Assembly: GCA_001464475.1 (NCBI GenBank)
Contig: LNDX01000007.1
Span: 1 to 64,000 of the forward strand
Length of the DNA: 64,000 bases
DNA from: Flavobacteriaceae bacterium Ga0077528
GTDB taxonomy: Bacteria; Bacteroidota; Bacteroidia; Flavobacteriales; Flavobacteriaceae
Reading direction: 5' to 3'
The translations under genes were made by a program, and so were the position numbers. Positions 43,191 to 51,668 of this stretch are shown piece by piece (position 1 is the stretch's first letter; every line of letters begins with the position of its first letter). Under the pieces are notes generated by a model, which made no database searches, was not told the DNA's origin, and was given only the letters and a program-made list of their open reading frames with translations.

Positions 43191-44603
43191 TTATCTTCTT
43201 CCAGAATTTCCGCCTCTTCCTCCAGAATCTCCACCTCTTGAAGAACTACCTGAACTTCTTTCGTTTGAATCTGAACTTCTTGATGGCTCATAAGAATTAC
43301 CTCTTGATGTTGATGCACTTCTTACTGGTTCGCTAGTATTTCTAACACCACCATAGTTTGAGTTTTCTCTAACAGGTGCAGTTGTTCTAATAGTTTCAGA
43401 AGAATTGTTTCTTACTGTGTTGTCATTACTTCTTACTCCACCATAGTTTGAATTCTCTCTTACAGGAGCAGATGTTCTAATAGTTTCAGAAGAGTTGTTT
43501 CTTACTGTATTATTGCTACTTCTTACACTACCTAGGTTTGAATTCTCTCTAACAGGAGCAGAAGTTCTAATAGTTTCAGAAGAGTTGTTTCTTACTGTAT
43601 TATTGCTACTTCTTACACCACCTAGGTTTGAATTCTCTCTAACAGGAGCTGTTCTAATAGTTTCAGAAGAGTTGTTTCTTATTGTATTATTGCTACTTCT
43701 TACACCGCCTAAGTTTGAATTCTCTCTTAAAGGAGCTGTTGTTCTAATAGTTTCAGAAGAGTTGTTTCTTACTGTATTATTGTTACCTCTTACACCGCCT
43801 AAGTTTGAATTCTCTCTTGTATTTCCATTATTTCTTGTGTTGTTGAATGCAACATCTCTTACAGTTCTAGTTCGGTCTAACTCATATCTATTAGTATATC
43901 CTGAGTTTCTATGGCTAAAGGCACGATTTGGATATTGTCTTTCGCAGTAGTTAGCTCTTCTTCCATAGTAATTGTTGTAAGCAACATGACATCTTCTATA
44001 ATTTACATAATTGTAGTGGTGACTAAAGTTTATCCATAAACCAATGTTGTGACGGTATCTAAATACTGGATATGGACTCCAATAAGTATAATAACTTGGA
44101 TAATAACCCCAATACCAACTTGAACAATAAGGACGATAGCTTGATATCCAAAAGTGATTGTATATTACTGGCACATGAACGTAAACTGGCTCATAAATGT
44201 AGTTACTTCCATACATGTAAACATCACCAACTACTTGAACTTGAACACGATTATCTGAATCCTTTTCTACTTCTACGGTACAAACATCTTGAAATTGATC
44301 ACGACCTAAAACAGATTGCACTACTATTAAATGGGTTCTTCCTTCAACAGATTCAATTACACGCAAATAATCAACTTGATTATCATTGTTTAAATCCAAA
44401 TTAGAGATTTGTGTTTTAGGATCATTCAATCGGTTTTCAAAATCTTCTAAATCTCTTGAATCTCCAAATATAGAAGCAATGGCTCTAAGGTCTAGATTAT
44501 CACTGATTTCAGAACTTGTTGCATTTACAGTAGTTCTGTCTTGGGCAAATGAAGTTGCAAAAAGCAAAGTCATAAATGACGAAAGTAATATTTTTGTTTT
44601 CAT
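43191..44603 (-). CDS. Exported Asn/Ser/Arg-rich protein with 30-residue tandem repeats
   Basis: 470 residues. Signal peptide (ends TSFAQ), a ~120-residue conserved-looking N-terminal domain (LDLRAIASIFGDSRDLEDFENRLND), a Tyr/Trp-rich middle (SSWYWGYYPSYYTYW), and then about five and a half 30-residue repeats of the form RENSNLGGVRSSNNTVRNNSSETIRTSAPV (~265-430), ending in a Ser/Gly/Arg tail. The low-complexity part is basic and hydrophilic, perhaps a flexible surface extension or nucleic-acid/polysaccharide binder. No sorting domain is seen. Family unknown. Confidence 0.8.
   Translation of the reverse strand: MKTKILLSSFMTLLFATSFAQDRTTVNATSSEISDNLDLRAIASIFGDSRDLEDFENRLNDPKTQISNLDLNNDNQVDYLRVIESVEGRTHLIVVQSVLGRDQFQDVCTVEVEKDSDNRVQVQVVGDVYMYGSNYIYEPVYVHVPVIYNHFWISSYRPYCSSWYWGYYPSYYTYWSPYPVFRYRHNIGLWINFSHHYNYVNYRRCHVAYNNYYGRRANYCERQYPNRAFSHRNSGYTNRYELDRTRTVRDVAFNNTRNNGNTRENSNLGGVRGNNNTVRNNSSETIRTTAPLRENSNLGGVRSSNNTIRNNSSETIRTAPVRENSNLGGVRSSNNTVRNNSSETIRTSAPVRENSNLGSVRSSNNTVRNNSSETIRTSAPVRENSNYGGVRSNDNTVRNNSSETIRTTAPVRENSNYGGVRNTSEPVRSASTSRGNSYEPSRSSDSNERSSGSSSRGGDSGGRGGNSGRR
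43345..43830. repeat. 90-bp tandem repeat inside the repeat protein gene
   Basis: About five 87-90-bp units each containing TTTCAGAAGA-TTGTTTCTTA and TTTGAATTCTCTC. They code for the 30-residue protein repeat; copy-number change keeps the frame. Confidence 0.88.
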
Positions 44604-44731
44604 AATATAAAGTATTAATGGTTCATAATAGCATTTGTTAGCTTAAACCAATTTTTGTGCCAAGAATAATTATTCACAAATCATTAACACAAAATTAAGT
44701 TGTATTTTAGCACTGTAATAAAACTATAAAT

Positions 44732-45787
44732 ATGAATAGAATCGCAATTTTACTACTAGTTTTGGTATCTTTTATTTCCTGCAAACCAACTCAAGTTTCT
44801 GATGAAACATTTTTTAAAAGTGTGAAAATTGATACTATTTTGAAGGATAAAATCAGTATTCGACCTATCACAGTATCTTCTAATAAAGTTTGGTATGCAG
44901 CCGACAAAAATAGAGTAGGATATGTTAGTTTGATAGACGCCAATAAAATGGAACGCAAAATCAATAAAGATTCGCTTAAATTAGAATTTAGAAGTATTGC
45001 TCAAACTTCGGATGCTATTTTTGTTTTAAATGTTGGAAATCCAGCTTTGTTGTATAAATTTTCTAAAGATTTGAATAAGAAAACTTTAGTTTATGAAGAA
45101 AAACATGAAAAAGTCTTTTACGACAGTATGCAATTTTGGAATGATAAAGAAGGAATTGCTATCGGTGATCCAATTGAAAATTGTTTTTGTGTAATTGTTA
45201 CTCGTGATGGAGGAAATACTTGGAATAAAATTGCATGTGAGAACTTGCCTAAAATGGACGAAGGAGAAGCAGCTTTTGCTGCAAGCAACACCAATATCAT
45301 TATAAAAGGAAACAATACTTGGTTGGTCTCTGGTGGAAAAAAGACAAGAGTTTTTTATTCTTCTGATAAAGGAATAACTTGGAAAGTCTACGAAACTCCA
45401 ATAGTTCAAGGTGAAGCGATGACCGGAATATTCACTGCCGATTTCTACAACGACAAAATCGGATTTGTAGCAGGTGGAAATTATGAAAAACCTAATCAAA
45501 ATTTTCAAAATAAAGCACTAACAACTGATGGTGGAAAAACATGGAAATTAGTTGGAGAAAATAATGGTTTTGGTTATGCATCGTGCGTCCAGTTTGTTCC
45601 CAATAGTAATGGTAAAGAATTGGTAGCTGTTGGTGCAAATGGTTTGTTTTATTCTCACGATAGTGGAAATTCTTGGACTCAATTTAGCAAAGATGCTACA
45701 TTTTACACCATAAGATTCATAAATGAAACCACTGCAATCGCTGCTGGAAAAGATAAAATTGTCAAAATAGTATTCAGTGTTCAGTAA
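44732..45787 (+). CDS. Ycf48-like lipoprotein with Asp-box propeller
   Basis: 351 residues. Lipoprotein signal with lipobox (LVSFISC), then a beta-propeller with Asp-box motifs: TRDGGNTW, SSDKGITW, TTDGGKTW and SHDSGNSW. Related proteins are assembly factors or sialidase-fold proteins; the function here is unknown. Its last codons (FSVQ and stop) are formed by the CAGTGTT heptad repeat, so the C-terminal end is repeat-derived. Confidence 0.85.
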   Translation: MNRIAILLLVLVSFISCKPTQVSDETFFKSVKIDTILKDKISIRPITVSSNKVWYAADKNRVGYVSLIDANKMERKINKDSLKLEFRSIAQTSDAIFVLNVGNPALLYKFSKDLNKKTLVYEEKHEKVFYDSMQFWNDKEGIAIGDPIENCFCVIVTRDGGNTWNKIACENLPKMDEGEAAFAASNTNIIIKGNNTWLVSGGKKTRVFYSSDKGITWKVYETPIVQGEAMTGIFTADFYNDKIGFVAGGNYEKPNQNFQNKALTTDGGKTWKLVGENNGFGYASCVQFVPNSNGKELVAVGANGLFYSHDSGNSWTQFSKDATFYTIRFINETTAIAAGKDKIVKIVFSVQ

Positions 45788-45802
45788 TCAGTTTGCAGCA
45801 TA
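45775..45802 (+). repeat. CAGTGTT heptad repeat overlapping the 3' end of the Ycf48-like gene
   Basis: CAGTGTT, CAGTAAT, CAGTTTG, CAGCATA in 7-bp register. The stop codon TAA (45785-45787) is part of the second unit. Confidence 0.85.
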
Positions 45803-45803
45803 A

Positions 45804-45839
45804 AAAAAAAGGCGATTTTTAAGTAAAAATCGCCTTTTT
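45804..45839. terminator. Bidirectional intrinsic terminator
   Basis: AAAAAGGCGATTTTTA / AAAATCGCCTTTTT, a long stem with an AGTA-type loop between the converging Ycf48-like gene and the sigma-factor operon. Inverted heptad repeats flank it on both sides. Confidence 0.88.
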
Positions 45840-45854
45840 AATTACAATATTTTG

Positions 45855-45875
45855 AACACTGAACACTGAACACTA
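45855..45875 (-). repeat. CAGTGTT heptad repeat (inverted copy) at the end of the sigma operon
   Basis: On the minus strand TAGTGTT, CAGTGTT, CAGTGTT. The TAG stop codon of the converging gene (45873-45875) is part of the first unit. Confidence 0.85.
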
Positions 45876-46331
45876 TCTTCTAACTTTCTTATCACGATAT
45901 TGTTGAAGTAATTTTTTGCTAAACTCTTCTTCTGCTTTTTTCAATTTTAAAATCTTTGTTGCAGGTAGTACACTTTTCAAATTAGTGATGAATTTCTTTT
46001 TTAATTGGTGCAATTCTTCTTCAGTGCTTTCCATTTGATTCAATAGTGTAGTAGCATCTTTTTCAGATAATTTTTCAACAGAATTATCTGCTCTGTCCAT
46101 GTAAACTTTTAGTTTTTGCTTTCTGATTTCGTGTTGTTTGTCCTCAAAAGCATTGTAAAGAGGCCAAAATTTAGCCGATTCCTCTGGAGTTAAATCCAAT
46201 TCATTAGTTATAAAAGCTACTTTTAAGGATTTTACCTGTTCCTTTTTCTCTTTTAGTCGACTACCTGGTTGAGCAAAAGTTGCTGTAGAAATTAGTAGGA
46301 TTAACAAGGTAATTAATTTATATTTTTTCAT
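45873..46331 (-). CDS. Periplasmic Spy/CpxP-like protein of an ECF sigma operon
   Basis: 152 residues. Signal peptide (ends TATFAQ) and an all-helical charged mature part with LDLTPEESAKFWPLYNAFEDKQHEIRKQK, the LTPEE-type pattern of Spy/CpxP-like periplasmic chaperones and stress sensors. It is the third gene of the ECF sigma / anti-sigma set, so it likely senses or buffers envelope stress for that system. Confidence 0.8.
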   Translation of the reverse strand: MKKYKLITLLILLISTATFAQPGSRLKEKKEQVKSLKVAFITNELDLTPEESAKFWPLYNAFEDKQHEIRKQKLKVYMDRADNSVEKLSEKDATTLLNQMESTEEELHQLKKKFITNLKSVLPATKILKLKKAEEEFSKKLLQQYRDKKVRR

Positions 46332-46343
46332 TTTAGTTTTGTT

Positions 46344-46757
46344 TTAGTTTGTAATGTAATCTTCAATTTGTGAATTGTTAAGAAGTACTTCTTCCAAAGC
46401 TTCATTTTCAATTTTATTGTCTATTTTAATGTTTTCTATATCTTCTGTATCCAATAAATTAACAATATCATCATCAGATATGGTTGAATGTTGCGTTAAA
46501 TAGGTTTCAATTTCATTAGAAGCCATTTCATCGCTATTATTTTGTAATTGATTCGCTATTGGAATACTTAATGCCAAAACAATTATTGCTGCTGCAGCGT
46601 AAAATATTCGGCTGTATTTTGCATAAAACGAAATTACCTTTGGTTCTTCAGAAGGCAACTGATGTAGCACTTTCTCTGAAAAAGTTTCAAAGTAATCCTC
46701 TGGAATCTTGAATCCGGAGGTTATTTTTTCGTTTGTATCTAATTTAAAATTATTCAT
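46344..46757 (-). CDS. Putative anti-sigma factor, single-pass membrane protein
   Basis: 137 residues. A cytosolic N-terminal ~55 residues (SGFKIPEDYFETFSEKVLHQLPS), one membrane helix (~52-68), and an acidic periplasmic tail. This layout, directly after an ECF sigma gene, is that of an anti-sigma factor, although no zinc-binding anti-sigma motif is seen. Sits 30 bp after the sigma gene and 12 bp before the Spy-like gene. Confidence 0.7.
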   Translation of the reverse strand: MNNFKLDTNEKITSGFKIPEDYFETFSEKVLHQLPSEEPKVISFYAKYSRIFYAAAAIIVLALSIPIANQLQNNSDEMASNEIETYLTQHSTISDDDIVNLLDTEDIENIKIDNKIENEALEEVLLNNSQIEDYITN

Positions 46758-46787
46758 ATCTATAAGACAAGTATTGTTTAAAAAGGT

Positions 46788-47330
46788 TTAATTAGAGTTC
46801 ATATATTCTTCAATTTTTTTCACTGCATGATGGTAAGAAGCTTTTAATGCTCCAACCGAAGTGCCTAAAATTTCCGACATGTTTTCATATTTAATTTCTT
46901 CAAAGTACTTCATTTTGAAAACTAATTGTTGTTTTTCGGGCAAGAGTAAAATAGCTTTCTGAAGTTTTATTTGAATATCGTTACCATCGAAATAAGAATC
47001 GGATTGCAAATTTTCTACAATTTTGGTTTGCATGGCTTCACTTGTAGTTCCGTTGCGTTTGGCTTTGTTATTAATAAAAGTTATGGCTTCATTAGTTGCA
47101 ATTCTATACATCCAAGAAAAGAGTTTGCTATCGCCTTTAAAGTTTTTAAGATGCTGAAATACTTTGACAAAGGTATTTTGTAAAACATCATCAGTATCAT
47201 CGTGATTGAGAACAATATTTCTGATGTGATTATACAACGGTTTCTGATAATCGCGTAAGAGTTTTTGAAACGCGACATTTTGCGTTTTAGGATTTAACAA
47301 TTCTTGTATGAAATCTTTTTCTTCTTGCAA
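46788..47330 (-). CDS. ECF RNA polymerase sigma factor
   Basis: 180 residues. Sigma region 2 (LYNHIRNIVLNHDDTDDVLQNTFVKVFQHLKNFKGDSKLFSWMYRIATNEAI) and region 4 (LPEKQQLVFKMKYFEEIKYENMSEILGTSVGALKASYHHAVKKIEEY) are clear. It probably activates its own operon in response to envelope signals. No in-frame ATG is near the start; TTG at 47330 is the best start, as an upstream in-frame stop prevents extension. Confidence 0.93.
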   Translation of the reverse strand: MQEEKDFIQELLNPKTQNVAFQKLLRDYQKPLYNHIRNIVLNHDDTDDVLQNTFVKVFQHLKNFKGDSKLFSWMYRIATNEAITFINNKAKRNGTTSEAMQTKIVENLQSDSYFDGNDIQIKLQKAILLLPEKQQLVFKMKYFEEIKYENMSEILGTSVGALKASYHHAVKKIEEYMNSN

Positions 47331-47428
47331 TTCAGAAAATTTATCTTTTGTTCAGCTAATATACCAATTAGAATAAAGATAATTGAAAAGGTTTAATCAG
47401 AAACTTTTAAAATCTTTTTTTTAAGAAT

Positions 47429-48532
47429 TTATGGAGTAGTAGTTTCGGTAGGTGCAACAACTGGAGCAACAACAGTTGAATCGGCAGGTTTTCTATAAAC
47501 AGGTCGAGGAGCAGCTTTTGGGTATACAGGAACATAAACTTCAGTTACCCATTTGGATGGACTTTTAATATCATCCATGTTTTTAGAATAAACCTCAATA
47601 ATTTGTTGCGATGTATTTCTAACCAAGTTGTTTTTAGCGATATGTTGATAAGCTTTGTTCCAAGTTTGCTGCGTATGAGAATAATCTCCAGTCAAAGTGG
47701 TTTTCAATGCTGTGTAAGGTTTAAGTTCACCAGATTCCATATCACTTCCTTCAGAAATATGAATAGAATCTCTTATGGGCATACAAACAGAAAAGCCAAC
47801 TAAATCGTTTGTTCTATCATATTTGTGATAAATTATGAACGGTTTGCCATTCATTACCAAACTATTTTTTTCAAAGAAACGTCTCATTCTTGGCAACATA
47901 ATTTTGACGTTGCGTGTAACATCTTTTTCTTTACAAACTTTAAACTGTTTTAAGTAAAATCCTCCTTGTCGATTGACAATTCCGTTAACTTTTATACTAA
48001 AGGTGTTGATTTCATAATCAAGAGTCTTGTTTAAATTTTCTAAACTTTTTTCGTAAGTATCTCCAACAACACTATTAATTCCGCCTTGAAAAAAGGCCAA
48101 TACTTTTGATTTAAAATCTAAAGTGCCTTTACTTCTCCAAGTTACTTTTGTTCCACCAATCGTATCTTTAAATTTCCAAAAAATTTCTGAATTTTCTCCA
48201 TTGGAAACCATTTTTTGATAAATGCTTTCGTTATCTTTTACAAAAAAAGTTTTCAGGTTTCCATTGCCATCATCTCCTGTCCAAGAACACGAAGCTCCTT
48301 TTCCGGAAGTAAGTTCAGGGTAAGTAAATTTTATAGATTCATCTTCTAGAATCCAGGAACCAAAGGTTTCCCAATTTCTATAATCGTTGATGTAATTAAA
48401 AACAGTTGCTTTAGGATTCTTGATTACTTTACTTCGAGTTACATCATAATTTGCTTGCTGAGTTGAAACAAAAACAGTTAGTCCTACGAGTATTAGGAAT
48501 AATAATAAAAAGATGTATTTAAGTATTCTCAT
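47429..48532 (-). CDS. Membrane-anchored SRPBCC / GyrI-like protein
   Basis: 367 residues. One N-terminal membrane helix (~5-24), an SRPBCC-type domain (~30-170: KNPKATVFNYINDYRNWETFGSW), a GyrI-like/effector-binding domain (~180-325), and a Pro/Thr/Val-rich tail (VAPVVAPTETTTP). SRPBCC proteins bind hydrophobic ligands; the combination with a GyrI domain suggests small-molecule sensing or detoxification, but this is inference. Single gene. Confidence 0.8.
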   Translation of the reverse strand: MRILKYIFLLLFLILVGLTVFVSTQQANYDVTRSKVIKNPKATVFNYINDYRNWETFGSWILEDESIKFTYPELTSGKGASCSWTGDDGNGNLKTFFVKDNESIYQKMVSNGENSEIFWKFKDTIGGTKVTWRSKGTLDFKSKVLAFFQGGINSVVGDTYEKSLENLNKTLDYEINTFSIKVNGIVNRQGGFYLKQFKVCKEKDVTRNVKIMLPRMRRFFEKNSLVMNGKPFIIYHKYDRTNDLVGFSVCMPIRDSIHISEGSDMESGELKPYTALKTTLTGDYSHTQQTWNKAYQHIAKNNLVRNTSQQIIEVYSKNMDDIKSPSKWVTEVYVPVYPKAAPRPVYRKPADSTVVAPVVAPTETTTP

Positions 48533-48651
48533 TAGAGGTTAAGAATTCGCGACGTAAATGTAAGAAATTAATTTTATTATTAAACAATTCTAAATGTAGA
48601 AGTTATTTTACAATTGAATTCGTAATTAATATTTCTTTTAGGCGCTAATTT

Positions 48652-48840
48652 TTAATGCTTTAAGAAAATTTTGATTAAAAAAAGAAGCAAGATAAAACCA
48701 AAGAAACCCAATAGTATTTTGTAATTTCCTTTATAAAATTTGTTGTGTAATGCTTTATCTTTTCCGTAAGCATAAATCATTGCTATGATAAAAGCAACTA
48801 AAAATAGACCAGCAAATACCCATTGACCAGTTGTAAACAT
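48652..48840 (-). CDS. Small two-helix membrane protein
   Basis: 62 residues from the ATG at 48840: MFTTGQWVFAGLF... with two membrane helices (~6-24, ~44-60) joined by a basic loop (YGKDKALHNKFYKGNYK). An in-frame TTG at 48870 would add ten residues. No known function; the MazG-like gene diverges from it. Confidence 0.65.
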   Translation of the reverse strand: MFTTGQWVFAGLFLVAFIIAMIYAYGKDKALHNKFYKGNYKILLGFFGFILLLFLIKIFLKH

Positions 48841-48918
48841 ATTCTCTAATTTTTCAACAAATTTAGGCAATTGAAATCATAATTTGTATTTTGGCTTCAT
48901 AAATTAATTACAAATAAA

Positions 48919-49302
48919 ATGCAAGACAAACTTAATGCAGTAAAAGAGTTTCACACTGCTTTCAAAATCGGATACAGTGAAAATATGAAAGCTAGTTTGG
49001 GTGAAAGTAAAAACCTACTTCGCTTTAATTTAATGAAAGAAGAAAATGAAGAGTACCTAGAAGCAGCTCAAAACGATGATATTGTTGAAATTGCTGATGC
49101 TCTTGGTGATATGCTTTACATTTTATGTGGAACCATCATAGAACACGGATTACAACACAAAATAGAAGAAGTATTTGAAGAAATCCAAAGAAGTAATATG
49201 AGTAAACTAGGTGAGGACGGAAAGCCAATTTACAGAGAAGACGGAAAAGTAATGAAAGGACCTAATTATTTTAAACCGAATTTTGAGGAGATTTTAAAAT
49301 AG
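48919..49302 (+). CDS. MazG-like nucleotide pyrophosphohydrolase
   Basis: 127 residues, all-alpha NTP pyrophosphohydrolase type. KEENEEYLEAAQNDDIVEIADALGDMLYILCG carries the EExxE and ExxD metal-binding motifs. The C-terminus (GKVMKGPNYFKP) fits the MazG-like/HisE group. It probably hydrolyses a nucleoside triphosphate to the monophosphate; substrate unknown. The stop codon TAG (49300-49302) is the beginning of a CAGT heptad repeat. Confidence 0.87.
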   Translation: MQDKLNAVKEFHTAFKIGYSENMKASLGESKNLLRFNLMKEENEEYLEAAQNDDIVEIADALGDMLYILCGTIIEHGLQHKIEEVFEEIQRSNMSKLGEDGKPIYREDGKVMKGPNYFKPNFEEILK

Positions 49303-49352
49303 TCTCAGTTTTCAGTCTCAGTTTTCAGTTTACTAACTGCGACTGAAAACTA
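49300..49352. repeat. Inverted CAGTTTT-type heptad repeats spanning both stop codons
   Basis: CAGTTTT (49306), CAGTCT (49313), CAGTTTT (49319), CAGTTTA (49326), then on the other strand GTTTTCAGTC as an exact 10-bp inverted match (49308-49317 / 49341-49350). Both converging genes end in TAG inside this block. Confidence 0.85.
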
Positions 49353-49847
49353 ATAAAGCATCTTCTGAACAAAAACACTGTGCAACCAACGGTCAAATTT
49401 GAATCCGGAATCTTTTATGGTTCCTGCAATTTTAAATCCGAATTTTTTATGAAAATCTATGCTGCTTTGGTTTTCTGAATCAATTACGCCAATCATTGTG
49501 TGTAGATTTTGAGCTTTCGCTAAATCAATTAAGTTTTCTAAAATCAATTTACCAATGCCTTTTCCAATGTGATTGGGATGTGCATAAACCGAATGTTCCA
49601 CAGTAAATTTATAAGCTTCACGAAATCGGAATTCACTGTAATAGCCAAATCCAACCACGATTTCATTCTCGGTAGCCACAATTATTGGAAACCCTTTTTT
49701 TAGTTTGTCATCAAAAATCGCAATCTGATTTTCTAAAGTTCGTGGTTCATAATCATATAAAGCAGTCGAATTTAGAATATTATAATTAATAATTTCTAAA
49801 ATAGCTTGCGTATCTTCAATTTGGTAAGGTCTGATTTTGATTTCCAT
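49350..49847 (-). CDS. GNAT N-acetyltransferase (phosphinothricin acetyltransferase-like)
   Basis: 165 residues. Features of the PAT/MddA group: IRPYQIEDTQAILEIINYNI, EHSVYAHPNHIGKGIGKLILENLI with the acetyl-CoA loop, and FHKKFGFKIAGTIKDSGFKFDRWLHSVFVQKML. It may detoxify amino-acid analogues. Its stop codon TAG lies within the inverted heptad repeat shared with the MazG-like gene. Confidence 0.88.
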   Translation of the reverse strand: MEIKIRPYQIEDTQAILEIINYNILNSTALYDYEPRTLENQIAIFDDKLKKGFPIIVATENEIVVGFGYYSEFRFREAYKFTVEHSVYAHPNHIGKGIGKLILENLIDLAKAQNLHTMIGVIDSENQSSIDFHKKFGFKIAGTIKDSGFKFDRWLHSVFVQKMLY

Positions 49848-49940
49848 GATTCAAAAGTAGTATTTTTATGTTATTTGAAAAACTATAAGGTCACTATTAT
49901 TAACTTAATTTTCTTAATGGTTTAATTTAAACTCAAAAAA

Positions 49941-49956
49941 TAACTTTGTACTTTTG
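49941..49956 (+). promoter_or_regulatory. menD: Two abutting -7 boxes (TAACTTTG, TACTTTTG) upstream of menD
   Basis: TAACTTTG (49941-49948) is followed without a gap by TACTTTTG (49949-49956). Both match TAnnTTTG. They lie 54-70 nt before the menD ATG. Confidence 0.5.
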
Positions 49957-49969
49957 TATAAATTAAAAG

Positions 49970-49993
49970 CCTTTGTGTCTTTGCGCCTTTGTG
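49970..49993 (+). repeat. Octad repeat CCTTTGTG/TCTTTGCG/CCTTTGTG in the menD leader
   Basis: Three consecutive 8-mers in register, each containing CTTTG. They lie between the menD promoter boxes and the ATG at 50010. Confidence 0.8.
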
Positions 49994-50009
49994 GCATAAA
50001 AATTTAAAA

Positions 50010-51668
50010 ATGACGTACCCAAAAATACCTTTAGCACAATCCATCATCGAAATACTTCGTGCCAAAGGAATCACAACCATAATAATTTCTCCAGGTTCAA
50101 GAAACGCACCTTTAACCATCGGATTTGCTAGTCATCCAGATTTTACTTGTTATAGCATTGCAGACGAACGTTCGGCAGCTTTTTTTGCTGTAGGAATGGC
50201 GCAACAACTCAAGAAACCAGTGGCCGTGGTTTGTACTTCTGGTTCGGCATTACTGAATTATTATCCAGCTTTTGCAGAAGCGTTTTATAGTCAAATTCCA
50301 TTTGTTGTAATTTCTGCTGATAGACCGCAAAGCAAGATTGATATTGGCGACGGACAAACTATTCGTCAAGAAAACGTATTTGCCAATCATTCGTTATTCA
50401 ATGCTAATCTTACCGAAAATGCCTCTGATGAAAATGATTTTTTAATCAATGAAGCCATCAATACGGCTTTCGCCAAAAAAGGTCCAGTGCATATCAACGC
50501 ACCATTTGAAGAACCTTTATACGAAACGGTTTCTGAATTGACAGTTGAACCTAAAGTGATTTCGGCAACTACAAAAGAATTTATTTACGACGAACCTATT
50601 TCAGAATATGCCAACATTTGGAACACTTCCAAAAAGAAATTAGTTCTTGTTGGAGTAAACGAACCCAATGCAGTTGAACAAAAGTTTCTCGATAAATTAG
50701 CCAACGATCCTTCGGTTGTGGTGATGATTGAAACAACTTCCAATTTGCATCATCCAAAGTTTATTAATACCATTGATTCGATAATTACGCCATTCACACA
50801 TGAAGATTTTCTAGATTTTCAACCCGAAATTTTAGTGACTTTTGGCGGAATGATTGTCTCTAAACGCATCAAAGCTTTTCTAAGAAAATACAAACCAAAT
50901 CATCATTGGCATATTGACGATTTAAGAGCTTATGATACTTTTGATTGTTTGACCAAACATTTTGAAGTGCAACCCAATTTGTTTTTTCAATCGTTTTTTA
51001 TGTTGACAGAAACTGTTGAAAGCAATTACAATCAATATGCTCAAAATATCAAAGCATTGCGTCAAAAACGTAGTTTAGAATATTTAGCCAAAATCCCATT
51101 TACCGATTTTAAAGTATTTGAAAAATTGATTCCGGCTTTGCCTAAGAATTCGCAGTTGCAAATTAGTAACAGTTCGCCAATTCGTTATGCTCAATTATTT
51201 GATATTGAAATAAGTATTGAAGTTTTCAGCAATAGAGGAACAAGCGGCATCGACGGAAGCACCTCAACCGCAATTGGAGCGGCTGTTGCAAGCAAAAAGC
51301 CAAACGTATTCATTGCAGGCGATATCGGATTTTTATACGATAGCAACGCACTTTGGAACAATTACATTCCGAAAAATTTCAAAATCATTTTAATTAATAA
51401 TGGAGGTGGAGGTATTTTTAGAATTCTTCCCGGTCACGATGAAACACCAGTTTTTAATACGTTTTTCGAAACTTCTCATTGCTTAACAGCGGAACATTTA
51501 TGCAAAATGTACGGATTGAACTATCTTACAGCCAGTACCGAAACCACTTTAGAGGAAAGTTTAAAAACAATGTTTTCAAATGATGAAAAACCAACTTTGT
51601 TAGAAGTTTTTACACCAACATTAGAAAACGATAAGGTTTTGTTACAGTATTTTAGAGAGTTGGTTTAG
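50010..51668 (+). CDS. menD: SEPHCHC synthase (menaquinone synthesis)
   Basis: 552 residues from the ATG at 50010 (MTYPKIPLAQ). ThDP-dependent enzyme: GSRNAPLTIGF, SADRP, and the C-terminal ThDP-binding part GIDGSTSTAIGAAVA ... GDIGFLYDSNALWN with INNGGGGIF. It adds a succinyl semialdehyde unit from 2-oxoglutarate to isochorismate. The TTG at 49989 lies inside the octad repeat, so it is not the start. The end overlaps the SET gene by 4 bp. menB lies 8 kb away. Confidence 0.97.
   Translation: MTYPKIPLAQSIIEILRAKGITTIIISPGSRNAPLTIGFASHPDFTCYSIADERSAAFFAVGMAQQLKKPVAVVCTSGSALLNYYPAFAEAFYSQIPFVVISADRPQSKIDIGDGQTIRQENVFANHSLFNANLTENASDENDFLINEAINTAFAKKGPVHINAPFEEPLYETVSELTVEPKVISATTKEFIYDEPISEYANIWNTSKKKLVLVGVNEPNAVEQKFLDKLANDPSVVVMIETTSNLHHPKFINTIDSIITPFTHEDFLDFQPEILVTFGGMIVSKRIKAFLRKYKPNHHWHIDDLRAYDTFDCLTKHFEVQPNLFFQSFFMLTETVESNYNQYAQNIKALRQKRSLEYLAKIPFTDFKVFEKLIPALPKNSQLQISNSSPIRYAQLFDIEISIEVFSNRGTSGIDGSTSTAIGAAVASKKPNVFIAGDIGFLYDSNALWNNYIPKNFKIILINNGGGGIFRILPGHDETPVFNTFFETSHCLTAEHLCKMYGLNYLTASTETTLEESLKTMFSNDEKPTLLEVFTPTLENDKVLLQYFRELV

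Noticed and set aside
43495-43950. Open frame of 151 codons on the plus strand rich in Leu/Thr
   Set aside because: It is the antisense reading of the 90-bp repeats of the gene at 43191-44603; the repeat keeps it open by chance.
49922-50119. Minus-strand open frame with HKGAKTQR
   Set aside because: Antisense of the CTTTG octads and the menD start; a typical spurious call on this repeat.
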